DNA of 64,000 bases from Flavobacterium celericrescens (GTDB taxonomy: Bacteria; Bacteroidota; Bacteroidia; Flavobacteriales; Flavobacteriaceae), in contig NZ_JAAJBV010000007.1 of the NCBI RefSeq assembly GCF_011392075.1, positions 113,241 through 177,240 of the forward strand, given 5' to 3'. Under the pieces are notes generated by a model that worked only from the letters and a program-made list of their open reading frames with translations, was not told the DNA's origin and ran no database searches. Below, piece by piece: positions 33,933-42,576 of this stretch. A program made the translations under genes and the position numbers. Position 1 is the stretch's first letter; each line of letters opens with the position of its first letter.

Positions 33933-35381
33933 ATGAACACATCAAAATATTTTATTCAAGCATTAATTGTAGTGGTTTTTTCAACCCTATCATTTTTAGC
34001 ATTCAAAACATTTCTACCCAAGAAAATTTTTCCTGAAAGCACAGCAAATTCTAAAAATATTGTTGTAGACAGCTTGCTTTTAGAAGCATTAGCAGAAGAT
34101 GGAGCTATTAAAGAAAAAGATACGTTATCAAATAAAACAATTGATTTTAAGGTTGTTAACGGAATAAAATTCCCAGATGAAACTTTTGATGAATACAAAG
34201 GAAATCAATATTTGGTCACTTTTTTTGAAAAATTGTTTCAATTGGAAACCAAAAAGCAAGGAAATGTTCGTATAGCTTATTTTGGTGATTCAATGACAGA
34301 TGGTGATTTGATAGTTAAGGATTTTAGAACTTATTTGCAAGAACGTTTTGGTGGTCAAGGTGTTGGTTTTGTTAATATTACATCAGAATCAGCTAGTTCA
34401 AGAAGTTCACTTACACACGAATTTTCGGGTAATTGGAAAACACAATCGTATTTGAAGGTTAAAAGACCATCACGTGCTTTTGGTGTAAATGGGCATGTGT
34501 TTTTTGCTAACGATACTTCAAATGTAGCTTGGGTAAAATACAAAGCAACCAAAACAAAATTTGCCTCAGAATTACCAAAACCAACATTGTTCTACGGAAG
34601 CTCATCAAATAAAAACGGAAAGGTTTTTTATACTGTAGGTTCTGATACTATTTTCAAAAAATTATCACCAAACAATACTTTAAACACATTGACTCTGTCA
34701 GAAGGGAATTTGAAAAACATAAAAGTAAATTTTTCTAAAGCTGATTCAATTCCTTTTTATGGTTTTAATTTTGATGATGGAAAAGGAGTTCATGTTGATA
34801 ATTTTTCAAACAGAGGAAATTCTGGACTTCCATTAGGAACATTTGATACGGCTACAATGAAAGCGTTTCATGCAAAATTAGGTTATGATTTAATTGTATT
34901 ACAATATGGAGCTAATGTGTTGAATTATGGAACATTAGATTATACTTGGTATGAAAAACGAATGACTAAAGTTGTAAATCATTTGAAAGAATGTTTTCCT
35001 GGCGTCTCAATTTTAATTATATCAACGGCAGATAAATCAACTAAGTATGATTTGGAAATGAAAACAGATTCGGCTGTCGTTCCATTGAATACTGCACAAA
35101 AGAGATATGCTATTAAATCAGAAGCGAGTTTTGTAAATATTTACACATTAATGGGTGGTGATGGTTCTATGGTAAAATGGGTAGATGAAGTTCCTGCAAA
35201 AGCAAATAAAGATTATACACATTTTAATCATAGAGGTGCTAAAGAAGTAGCAAATATGATTTTTAACCAAATTAATCAAGGGTACGAAACCTATAAAAAT
35301 TTAAGAAAAAAGCGCAAACCAGCCACTCCTGTAAAAAGAGATACGGTTGCTGTAAAAAAGGATTCAATACATGAAGAATAA
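33933..35381 (+). CDS. SGNH/GDSL-family membrane-anchored protein (1)
   Basis: A 482-residue protein with one N-terminal membrane helix (about 10-28) and an extracytoplasmic SGNH hydrolase domain. Block I is YFGDSMTDGDL with the nucleophile at S120. A C-terminal block with DYTHFNHRGA supplies the Asp/His pair. SGNH enzymes hydrolyse or transfer acyl groups on glycans. Here the next two genes are a second SGNH protein and an MBOAT acyltransferase, so a role in moving acetyl groups onto a surface glycan (AlgJ/AlgX-like) is likely. The 3' end overlaps the next gene by 11 bases. Confidence 0.85.
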   Translation: MNTSKYFIQALIVVVFSTLSFLAFKTFLPKKIFPESTANSKNIVVDSLLLEALAEDGAIKEKDTLSNKTIDFKVVNGIKFPDETFDEYKGNQYLVTFFEKLFQLETKKQGNVRIAYFGDSMTDGDLIVKDFRTYLQERFGGQGVGFVNITSESASSRSSLTHEFSGNWKTQSYLKVKRPSRAFGVNGHVFFANDTSNVAWVKYKATKTKFASELPKPTLFYGSSSNKNGKVFYTVGSDTIFKKLSPNNTLNTLTLSEGNLKNIKVNFSKADSIPFYGFNFDDGKGVHVDNFSNRGNSGLPLGTFDTATMKAFHAKLGYDLIVLQYGANVLNYGTLDYTWYEKRMTKVVNHLKECFPGVSILIISTADKSTKYDLEMKTDSAVVPLNTAQKRYAIKSEASFVNIYTLMGGDGSMVKWVDEVPAKANKDYTHFNHRGAKEVANMIFNQINQGYETYKNLRKKRKPATPVKRDTVAVKKDSIHEE

Positions 35382-36783
35382 GATAATATTGTTTTTACTT
35401 GGATTGACTTCCTTTGGTTTTGCTCAAGAAGTGGATACAACTTTTGTAGCGATTGATTCTACTATTGTTGATACTGTTGAGGTTACTTTTGATAAAAATG
35501 ATATACAAAATACGAGTGCAATTGCTGCTTTTTATGAAAGATTGTACCAATTAGAACAATCAAAAGAAGGTAAAATAAATGTAGTTCATATTGGGGATTC
35601 TCACATTCAAGCCGATTTGTTTACTGCAAGAATGAGAAATCATCTGCAAAATACTTTTGGAAATGCGGGTTTTGGATTTACATTTCCATATAGTGTTGCA
35701 AAGACAAATAATAGCGCACCCATTCGATTTACTGCTTCGGGAAGTTTTCAGAGTGTACGAAATTTATATGCCGATTCATCAAAACCTGTTGGTTTAAGTG
35801 GAATCGCTTTGGAAACAAAATCTGATAATTTTGCCATACAAGTACAAGTAAAAGATGCACGATATAATTTTACCAATTTAAAGGTAATTACACCTCAAAA
35901 CACTAATTTATTTGATGTCTCGGTTTCTAATAAAAATATTGTAATAGAAACTAAAGTGCCTAAAAAAATAACGCATAAGGTAAAACCTGGTGAAGTTTTA
36001 GGTGGGATTGCAGACAAATATAATGTGTCGTTGAAAGCTCTTAAAAAAGCAAATGGGTTAAAAAGTGATATGATTAGAGATGGAAAAATTTTGACAATCC
36101 CTTCAAAGCAGACACAGCCTAGATTTGTAACTAAAACAGAGTTTGTGCCTATAGATTTGCAAACTTCATTTTTTTCAAATGATTATATTTCGGAAAAACC
36201 ATTGGACAAAATAGCAATAGTTCCGAATCAAAATGTTAATGATTTTGCTCTGAATGGATTGATTTTAGGAAACAACGCACCAGGAATCACTTACAGCGGC
36301 ATTGGCGTCAATGGTGCAAAATGTTCAGATTATAATAAATTTCCACTATTTTTTGAGCAATTGCCCGCTTTACAACCTGATTTAATTATTATATCGTTAG
36401 GTACAAATGAAAGTTTTGATAAGCAATCTGCAGAACAATATTTTAAGCAATTGAACCAGATGATTGCTTCAATTAAAGAAAAAACACCCCTAGCAACCAT
36501 TTTGGTAACAACACCGCCACCTTCGGTTTTACATAGAAAATACACGAACACTTTTATTGCTGATTATGCAGTAAAAATCAAAGAAAATGCCCATTCAAAT
36601 GGTTATGCAGTTTGGGATTTATTTGAAGTTTTTGGTGGCAATAAAAATATTTTTAAGAATGCTGCAAAAGGTTTAATGTCTCGCGATAAAGTACATTATT
36701 CCAAAATTGGTTATGAAAAACAAGCCGATTTATTCTTTGAAGCATTTTTACAATCATATGAATTATATAAATCAGCAAAATAG
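35371..36783 (+). CDS. SGNH/GDSL protein with LysM domain (2)
   Basis: A 470-residue exported protein with signal peptide (TSFGFAQEVD). The SGNH core begins with VVHIGDSHIQADLF (GDS at 75-77) and resumes after an inserted LysM module at about 201-245 (HKVKPGEVLGGIADKYNVS). Asn is in SLGTNESFD, and the Asp/His end is in RDKVHYSKIGYEKQ. LysM modules bind peptidoglycan or chitin-like glycans, so this paralogue is probably held at the cell wall. It overlaps the upstream SGNH gene by 11 bases and the MBOAT gene follows after two bases. Arrangement implies a three-gene O-acylation module. Confidence 0.87.
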   Translation: MKNKIILFLLGLTSFGFAQEVDTTFVAIDSTIVDTVEVTFDKNDIQNTSAIAAFYERLYQLEQSKEGKINVVHIGDSHIQADLFTARMRNHLQNTFGNAGFGFTFPYSVAKTNNSAPIRFTASGSFQSVRNLYADSSKPVGLSGIALETKSDNFAIQVQVKDARYNFTNLKVITPQNTNLFDVSVSNKNIVIETKVPKKITHKVKPGEVLGGIADKYNVSLKALKKANGLKSDMIRDGKILTIPSKQTQPRFVTKTEFVPIDLQTSFFSNDYISEKPLDKIAIVPNQNVNDFALNGLILGNNAPGITYSGIGVNGAKCSDYNKFPLFFEQLPALQPDLIIISLGTNESFDKQSAEQYFKQLNQMIASIKEKTPLATILVTTPPPSVLHRKYTNTFIADYAVKIKENAHSNGYAVWDLFEVFGGNKNIFKNAAKGLMSRDKVHYSKIGYEKQADLFFEAFLQSYELYKSAK

Positions 36784-36785
36784 TT

Positions 36786-38477
36786 GTGATAGCACTTTTT
36801 TCAATACAAAATTGGTTTACTGAAACCTTTGGTACAATAACGATAGAAACGGTTAAGAATTGGTTTATTTATAATCCAAAAGAGCCTTTGTTGTTTAATA
36901 CAGGTTTATTTTTGGGCTTGTTTATTGTTTTTTATGCTATTTATATTTCGTTGCAAAACACATTTTATAAACGATTGGTTTATGTAATTGCGTTTTCATT
37001 GTTTTTTTACTATAAATCGAGTGGCATTTACTTTTTATTGTTGGTTGCGTCTTCAGTAGTAGATTACAATTTGGGTAATTTGGTGCATCGAACAACGAGT
37101 GTTTTTTATAAGAAAGTGTGCTTAGCGTTTAGTGTTATTTTAAATCTTGGTTTTCTTGGTTATTTTAAATATACCAATTTTGTAATTGACACTTATAATT
37201 CAGTTTCTGGAGCTCATTTTGCCTTTCAAAAAATTATACTTCCGGTCGGAATTTCATTCTATACTTTTCAATCCATTAGTTATATTATAGAAGTATATCG
37301 TAAAGAAATTGAACCAACGAAACATTATGTTGATTATTTGTTTTTCGTTTCGTTTTTTCCGCAGTTAGTTGCTGGGCCAATTGTAAGAGCCAAAGATTTT
37401 TTACCACAAATTTATCAGAAATTAAACATAACTAAAGAAGAAGTAAATAGAGCATTGCTTTTAATTATTGGAGGTTTACTTAAGAAAACGGTAATTTCAG
37501 ATTATATCTCAATCAATTTTGTTGATCGTGTTTTTGATGCTCCTTCGAGTTATACTGCTTTTGAAAATTTAATGGCTTCTTATGGTTATGCCATTCAAAT
37601 TTATTGTGATTTCTCGGGTTATTCTGATATGGCTATCGGGGTGGCTTTGTTGCTAGGTTTTAAATTACCAACCAACTTTAGAACACCTTATCAATCGGCA
37701 TCGATTACCGAGTTTTGGAGAAGATGGCATATTTCGCTATCAACTTGGTTGAAAGATTTCTTGTATATTTCGGTAGGAGGAAACAGAAAAGGAACTTTTG
37801 CAGGATTTTTATTTCCAGCTTTGTTCTTTTTTATATTGATTTTATGGAGTATTTCCTTCATCGGAACAAGCCACGTGCCTTTATTTATATCAGTCGGTGG
37901 AGCTATTGCTTTTGTAATGACTTTCTTACTTTCAAAAGATAGAGAGCGAAATATGTTTACCAATGTAAATTTACTGACAACAATGTTACTTGGCGGTTTA
38001 TGGCATGGTGCAAGTTTGCGTTTTATTATTTGGGGAGCTTTACATGGAATTGCTTTAGCGGTTCATAAAATTGTTTTGGAATATTTTCCAGCAAAAGTTG
38101 ATGTAAAGAAAAGTGTGTTTAGTTATGTTTGGACTATTTTGGCTATTGTTTTAACCTTTCATTTTGTAACTTTTTGTTGGATTTTCTTCCGAGCAAAAGA
38201 TTTTGTAACAGCTATAGAAGTCATTCAAAATATTGGAAAAGTAACCTTTGACATGAACCAATGGATGGTTATTATTTCTGGATACAAAAATGTGTTTTTG
38301 TTAATGACAATTGGATTTATATGGCATTTTCTTCCTGAAAAAATGGTTAATTTGATGCAAAATAGTTTTAAAGCATTGCCATTAATTGGAAAAGCTATTG
38401 TGTTAGGATTTGTATTTTGGGTAGTTTATGCTACAGCTTCAGCAGGTCCACAACCTTTTATTTACTTTCAGTTTTAA
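36786..38477 (+). CDS. MBOAT-family membrane O-acyltransferase (AlgI-like)
   Basis: A 563-residue polytopic membrane protein with about ten or more helices. It carries the AlgI-type motifs QLVAGPIVRAKDFLPQI, FRTPYQSASITEFWRRWHISLSTWL (central block) and the catalytic His H407 in GLWHGASLRFIIWGALHG. AlgI proteins pass acetyl groups across the inner membrane to AlgJ/AlgX-type SGNH partners, which are encoded just upstream. No ATG fits here; the GTG at 36786, two bases after the previous stop, is the only reasonable start. Target polysaccharide unknown. Confidence 0.88.
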   Translation: MIALFSIQNWFTETFGTITIETVKNWFIYNPKEPLLFNTGLFLGLFIVFYAIYISLQNTFYKRLVYVIAFSLFFYYKSSGIYFLLLVASSVVDYNLGNLVHRTTSVFYKKVCLAFSVILNLGFLGYFKYTNFVIDTYNSVSGAHFAFQKIILPVGISFYTFQSISYIIEVYRKEIEPTKHYVDYLFFVSFFPQLVAGPIVRAKDFLPQIYQKLNITKEEVNRALLLIIGGLLKKTVISDYISINFVDRVFDAPSSYTAFENLMASYGYAIQIYCDFSGYSDMAIGVALLLGFKLPTNFRTPYQSASITEFWRRWHISLSTWLKDFLYISVGGNRKGTFAGFLFPALFFFILILWSISFIGTSHVPLFISVGGAIAFVMTFLLSKDRERNMFTNVNLLTTMLLGGLWHGASLRFIIWGALHGIALAVHKIVLEYFPAKVDVKKSVFSYVWTILAIVLTFHFVTFCWIFFRAKDFVTAIEVIQNIGKVTFDMNQWMVIISGYKNVFLLMTIGFIWHFLPEKMVNLMQNSFKALPLIGKAIVLGFVFWVVYATASAGPQPFIYFQF

Positions 38478-38542
38478 GTAACATTTGATACACAAAAATA
38501 TTTTTTGTTGATATATATTTGACGATAAAATCAAAAGTAAAC

Positions 38543-38731
38543 ATGAAGCATATTTTATTTACAAATTGGCATTTGATGCGCATTGTACGGTTAGTATTTG
38601 CAATATTTTTATTTGTTCAAGCTTATGTTACTTCTGAATGGTTTTTTATAGCTTTTGGATTATTTTTTTTAATACAAGCTCTTTTTAATACGGGGTGTGG
38701 TGCAAATGGTTGCCAAATTCCTAAAAAATAA
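38543..38731 (+). CDS. Small membrane protein with CGANGC tail (DUF2892-like)
   Basis: A 62-residue protein: two short helices in NWHLMRIVRLVFAIFLFVQ and WFFIAFGLFFLIQALF, ending in NTGCGANGCQIPKK. The layout resembles YgaP-type DUF2892 proteins, with a two-cysteine motif that could bind metal or be redox active. The ATG at 38543 is favoured over the TTG at 38519. It is followed within 42 bases by another small Cys-containing gene and, after one secreted-protein gene, by a Cys-rich peptide and RND efflux genes, suggesting a metal or thiol context. Inferred. Confidence 0.7.
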   Translation: MKHILFTNWHLMRIVRLVFAIFLFVQAYVTSEWFFIAFGLFFLIQALFNTGCGANGCQIPKK

Positions 38732-38773
38732 TACATTTGTTTCATTGCTAAAATAATTTGCACGATTGTGAAA

Positions 38774-39088
38774 ATGAAATTTCTAACTTACATTCTTTTT
38801 TTCTATCTGATGACATTAAATACTTTGCCATCAGTAAGAGCTATAAAAATGTTAGTAAGTTCAGAATGTGGAATTTCATGCAATGGTTCAGAAACTTCTG
38901 GTTGCGAGAAAGGGAAAATTATTATGAGTTTAAATTTCAGTCCCATACAGTTTGTTGCTGAAATTTCATTAAAAGAATTTAATAGTACACCAGAGTTTTA
39001 TTCTGAAAAACAAAAATCTAATTACGAAAAGATTTTCATCCCAAAATATCAACACTCTATTTGGCATCCACCAAAGTTTTTCGTTTAA
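38774..39088 (+). CDS. Hypothetical exported protein with clustered Cys
   Basis: A 104-residue protein with a signal-like N-terminus (MKFLTYILFFYLMTLNTLPS). The mature part has SECGISCNGSETSGCEKGK, three cysteines in a Ser/Gly-rich stretch, and then a beta/helical end (FNSTPEFYSEKQKSNYEKIF). The ATG at 38774 replaces an in-frame GTG two codons upstream. It follows the 62-residue Cys-tailed membrane protein on the same strand. Metal binding is a possible role. No family recognised. Confidence 0.62.
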   Translation: MKFLTYILFFYLMTLNTLPSVRAIKMLVSSECGISCNGSETSGCEKGKIIMSLNFSPIQFVAEISLKEFNSTPEFYSEKQKSNYEKIFIPKYQHSIWHPPKFFV

Positions 39089-39154
39089 AAAATTTAAAAG
39101 TTTATTAATTACTTATGCTCTTTTAGCATAGGTTTAACTTATAATTTATTTAAA

Positions 39155-40756
39155 ATGAAAAAATATTTTATAGTGATATTTTTGGCTTCTATACAGTCAT
39201 TAATAGCACAAACTACGTTTGATTATAATGTAGTTTTAACTCCTGTTTCGGTTTCTGGATTGCCAGGTTTGCATTCTTATGCTTTTGGACAGCATAATGG
39301 GAAATGGTTAATTATTGGAGGAAGAAAAGATGGTGTTCATGCGCGCCAACCTTTTAATTCATTTCCAGGAGCACAAAATAACACAGATATTTATGTGGTT
39401 GATATTGCTACACAACAATCTTGGTCTGCATCAGTAAATTCAATTCCAGTAGGAATTAAAGAGCAGTTGCAATCTACCAATATGAATTTTTATCAAGACG
39501 GTGATGCTTTGTTTATTATTGGAGGATATGCTTATGCAGCTTCAGCAGACGATCATAAAACATTCAATAATTTGACTTCCGTTGATGTGCCAAATTTGAT
39601 GAACGCCATCATTGCTGGAACACCAATAACTTCTTATTTCAAGCAAATTTCGAATGATGTTTTTGCAATAACTGGTGGACAATTGGCTAAAATTGGAACT
39701 ACTTTTTATTTGGTAGGCGGACATCGTTTTGATGGAAGATATAACCCAATGAATAACCCAACTTTTACGCAAACGTATTCAAATGCTATCCGAAAATTTA
39801 CAATTGATAATTCTGGGAGTAATTTAAGTTATGCTAATTATGAAACGATTACTGATGCAGTTCATTTGCACCGAAGAGATTATAATCTTGTACCACAAGT
39901 TTTTCCTGATGGAGAGTTAGGGTATACAATTTCATCTGGTGTATTTCAAATTGCGGTTGATTTGCCCTTTTTGTATCCAGTAGATATAAAAGCTAGTGGC
40001 TATTATCCACAAACAAGTTTTAACCAATATTTAAGTAATTATCACAGTGGAAAAGTGGGTTTATATGACGCAACTTTAAATCAAATGCACAACTTATTTT
40101 TTGGCGGAATGAGTCAGTATTATTATCAAGCAGGTAATTTAGTTCAAGATAATACGGTTCCGTTTGTAAAAACAATTAGTAGAACTTCAAGAGATGCTTC
40201 AGGTAATTTGTATGAATATAATTTGCCAGTTGAGATGCCAAATCTTAAAGGAGCTGGAGCCGAGTTTATTCCGAATAAAACTTTACCTCATTACTCAAAC
40301 GAAGTTATTCAATTATCTAATATTACTTCTAATGAATTTGTGATTGGGCATTTATATGGTGGCATTCTAAGTTCTTCTTTGTCTGCATTTACAGATAATC
40401 AAACAGGATTGACTTCTGCCGATCCTACTATCTATGAAGTTAAATTGGTAAAAAATCCAGTTTTAACTGTTCAACAAATTGACGGAAAAAATCCTTTTTC
40501 TGTGATTGTTTCGCCAAATCCAACCTCACTTGATACTGTGCGTGTAGAGTTTAACTTGCCTTATGATACAACTGTTGGTTATTTTATTTCAACATTAGAA
40601 GGAAAAGTTGTTGAAGAAGGAGATATCGAAGATATTCATACTGGAAAAACGAGTATGAATTTTAGTATTGCATCGGCTAAGACAGATTTTGTAATTATTA
40701 CTTTTGTATTTGATGATAAATTTTATGTTTCAGAAAAAGTAATTAAAAAGCAATAA
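39155..40756 (+). CDS. Kelch-like secreted protein, probable T9SS cargo
   Basis: A 533-residue exported protein with a signal peptide (SLIAQTTFD). It contains Kelch-like repeats (GKWLIIGGRKDG, DALFIIGGYAYA, GTTFYLVGGHRFDG) that should form a beta propeller. The last ~80 residues (SPNPTSLDTVRVEFNLP ... FVFDDKFYVSEKVIKKQ) resemble the type A sorting domain used by the Bacteroidota type IX secretion system. Function is probably surface or extracellular binding. It has no visible enzyme motif. Confidence 0.75.
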   Translation: MKKYFIVIFLASIQSLIAQTTFDYNVVLTPVSVSGLPGLHSYAFGQHNGKWLIIGGRKDGVHARQPFNSFPGAQNNTDIYVVDIATQQSWSASVNSIPVGIKEQLQSTNMNFYQDGDALFIIGGYAYAASADDHKTFNNLTSVDVPNLMNAIIAGTPITSYFKQISNDVFAITGGQLAKIGTTFYLVGGHRFDGRYNPMNNPTFTQTYSNAIRKFTIDNSGSNLSYANYETITDAVHLHRRDYNLVPQVFPDGELGYTISSGVFQIAVDLPFLYPVDIKASGYYPQTSFNQYLSNYHSGKVGLYDATLNQMHNLFFGGMSQYYYQAGNLVQDNTVPFVKTISRTSRDASGNLYEYNLPVEMPNLKGAGAEFIPNKTLPHYSNEVIQLSNITSNEFVIGHLYGGILSSSLSAFTDNQTGLTSADPTIYEVKLVKNPVLTVQQIDGKNPFSVIVSPNPTSLDTVRVEFNLPYDTTVGYFISTLEGKVVEEGDIEDIHTGKTSMNFSIASAKTDFVIITFVFDDKFYVSEKVIKKQ

Positions 40757-40801
40757 CTGTTAAATTAATAAAAAATTAAGAGTACTATTTCTAAAATTAT
40801 A

Positions 40802-40809
40802 TATATTTG
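40802..40809 (+). promoter_or_regulatory. Candidate promoter -7 element of the Cys-rich peptide gene
   Basis: TATATTTG fits TAnnTTTG. It lies 53 bases before the ATG at 40863. Confidence 0.5.
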
Positions 40810-40862
40810 TCATAGTATAATTAGAACACAAAAAATAAATAACAATTTAAAAAATAATAAAG

Positions 40863-41069
40863 ATGAAAAAATTAGTTTCAATCATGGCTGTAGCAGCTTT
40901 TATGTTGTCAATGAATGTTAATGCTCAAGAGCCAAAACAAAAAGCAAAAAAAGAAACTGCTAAAACTGAAAAATCTTGCTCAACTGCAGAAAAAAAATCT
41001 TGTGGTTCTGAAGGTAAATCAGGTGGATGTTGTTCATCTAAAAAAGCTACTGAGAAAAAAGCTGAGTAG
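40863..41069 (+). CDS. Small exported Lys/Cys-rich peptide
   Basis: A 68-residue precursor with a clear signal peptide (FMLSMNVNAQE). The mature ~46 residues are Lys and Ser rich with four cysteines (KSCSTAEKKSCGSEGKSGGCC), and the pattern suggests a metal- or thiol-binding peptide. It is expressed on its own, with a promoter before it and a terminator right after. It lies directly upstream of a tripartite efflux operon, so a shared stress role is possible. No homologous family that I can name. Confidence 0.75.
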   Translation: MKKLVSIMAVAAFMLSMNVNAQEPKQKAKKETAKTEKSCSTAEKKSCGSEGKSGGCCSSKKATEKKAE

Positions 41070-41091
41070 TTTTAATCAAATAAATTTAAAG

Positions 41092-41120
41092 TGCCTCGAT
41101 TTTTTCGAGGCATTTTTTTT
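41092..41120 (+). terminator. Rho-independent terminator of the Cys-rich peptide gene
   Basis: TGCCTCGA pairs with TCGAGGCA around a T loop and runs into a T tract. Confidence 0.9.
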
Positions 41121-41121
41121 A

Positions 41122-41137
41122 TGTAACATATATTACA
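41122..41137. promoter_or_regulatory. Candidate operator TGTAA-N6-TTACA
   Basis: A perfect inverted repeat, TGTAA CATATA TTACA, just upstream of the efflux operon and after the preceding terminator. Confidence 0.45.
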
Positions 41138-41144
41138 AGTCTAT

Positions 41145-41158
41145 GTAACTCTTGTTAC
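41145..41158. promoter_or_regulatory. Candidate operator GTAAC-N4-GTTAC
   Basis: A second perfect inverted repeat, GTAAC TCTT GTTAC, seven bases after the first and 22 bases before the efflux promoter element. Confidence 0.5.
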
Positions 41159-41180
41159 CGACTACGGTTTTTCGGCATCG

Positions 41181-41188
41181 TACTTTTG
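41181..41188 (+). promoter_or_regulatory. Candidate promoter -7 element of the efflux operon
   Basis: TACTTTTG fits TAnnTTTG. It lies 26 bases before the tolC-like ATG at 41215. Confidence 0.6.
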
Positions 41189-41214
41189 TTCAGTAATAAA
41201 ATGAAAATTAAACG

Positions 41215-42528
41215 ATGAAGAAAATCAATTTATTAGTAGCAATTGGAATTGCGTTTGGGACAGTTAATGTTTATGCGCAGGATACCTTATCCATTTCCAA
41301 AAATGATTTGTTACAAAAAGTCACAGAAAATAACCTACAGATTAAAGTTGCCGAAAAATCTTTTCAATCTGCAAAGGCAGATTATCGTCAATCAAATGCA
41401 CTTTTTTTACCCAATATTACTGTTTCGCATACAGGAATAGTTACTACCAATCCTTTAATGGCGTTTGGTTCCAAATTAAATCAAGGAATCTTAACGGCTT
41501 CCGATTTTAATCCAGCATTGTTAAATGATCCTGATAAAACTCAAAATTTTGCAACCAAAATAGAAGTGCAACAACCACTTATCAACTTAGATGGTTTGTA
41601 CGGAAGACAAGCTGCTAGAGCTAAAATGGATGCTTTTCAACTACAAACAGAGCGCACTAAAGAATATTTAGAACTTGAAGTTTCAAAAGCTTATATGCAA
41701 TTGCAATTGGCATATAAAGCGGTAAAAGTTTTAGAGAAAGCAAATACAACAGCACAAGGGAATTTAAAATTGGTAGAAAACTATTTCAAAAACGGAATGT
41801 TACAAAAAACCGATTTATTAAATGTGCAAGTTCGTGTAAATGAGATTACGAATCAATTACAATATGCCAAATCGAATGTACAAAATACGTCCGATTATTT
41901 AGCATTTTTATTGAATGAAGATATGGTTGGAAAAACCTACAAGCCAGCAGAAGCTTTAGATAATTCAATAGCAATCGAAAGTATCAATACAACAATTTCT
42001 GATTCTAGAAAAGATATTCAAGCGATGCAAAAATCGTCTGAAGCGTACAAAAAGATGTTTCAATCATCCAAATTCGGATTCTTACCACGATTAAATGCTT
42101 TTGGAAGTTATGAATTGTATGATCAAAATATTTTCGGAACTTCAGCTAAAGGGTATTTAGTAGGAGCACAATTATCTTGGAATATTTTTGATGGATATAA
42201 AAACATCGGAAAAACACAAAAAGCTAAAGTTGATTTTGAAAAAGCAACGGTTGAAACCGAACAATACAAAAAACAAAGTCAGTTAGAATTGAATAAAACC
42301 AATCGTCAATTACTTGATGCCGAAAACAAAGTGAATTTATCAAAATTAGCTTTTGAACAATCGCAAGAAGCATTTAGAATTCGTCAAAATAGATTCACAC
42401 AAGGATTAGAAAAAACAACTGATTTATTAATGGCTGAAACGCAAATGGCACAAAAAGAATTAGAGCATTTGCAAGCCGTTTTCGAATATAACTTTACTAA
42501 GCAATACTTACAATTTTTAACGAAATAA
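41215..42528 (+). CDS. TolC-family outer membrane efflux protein
   Basis: A 437-residue exported protein with a signal peptide (VNVYAQDT) and two repeats of long coiled-coil helices and barrel strands, the outer-membrane-factor fold. Motifs include LEVSKAYMQLQLAYKAVKVLE and QRFTQGLEKTTDLL-like endings. It forms the outer membrane channel of a tripartite pump with the adaptor (42577) and the RND permease (43731). It is the first gene of that operon, preceded by promoter and palindromic operator candidates. Confidence 0.92.
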   Translation: MKKINLLVAIGIAFGTVNVYAQDTLSISKNDLLQKVTENNLQIKVAEKSFQSAKADYRQSNALFLPNITVSHTGIVTTNPLMAFGSKLNQGILTASDFNPALLNDPDKTQNFATKIEVQQPLINLDGLYGRQAARAKMDAFQLQTERTKEYLELEVSKAYMQLQLAYKAVKVLEKANTTAQGNLKLVENYFKNGMLQKTDLLNVQVRVNEITNQLQYAKSNVQNTSDYLAFLLNEDMVGKTYKPAEALDNSIAIESINTTISDSRKDIQAMQKSSEAYKKMFQSSKFGFLPRLNAFGSYELYDQNIFGTSAKGYLVGAQLSWNIFDGYKNIGKTQKAKVDFEKATVETEQYKKQSQLELNKTNRQLLDAENKVNLSKLAFEQSQEAFRIRQNRFTQGLEKTTDLLMAETQMAQKELEHLQAVFEYNFTKQYLQFLTK

Positions 42529-42576
42529 ACAGCAAGAACAAGTTCAAGCGCAAGTTCAAAATCAAAATTTAACAAC

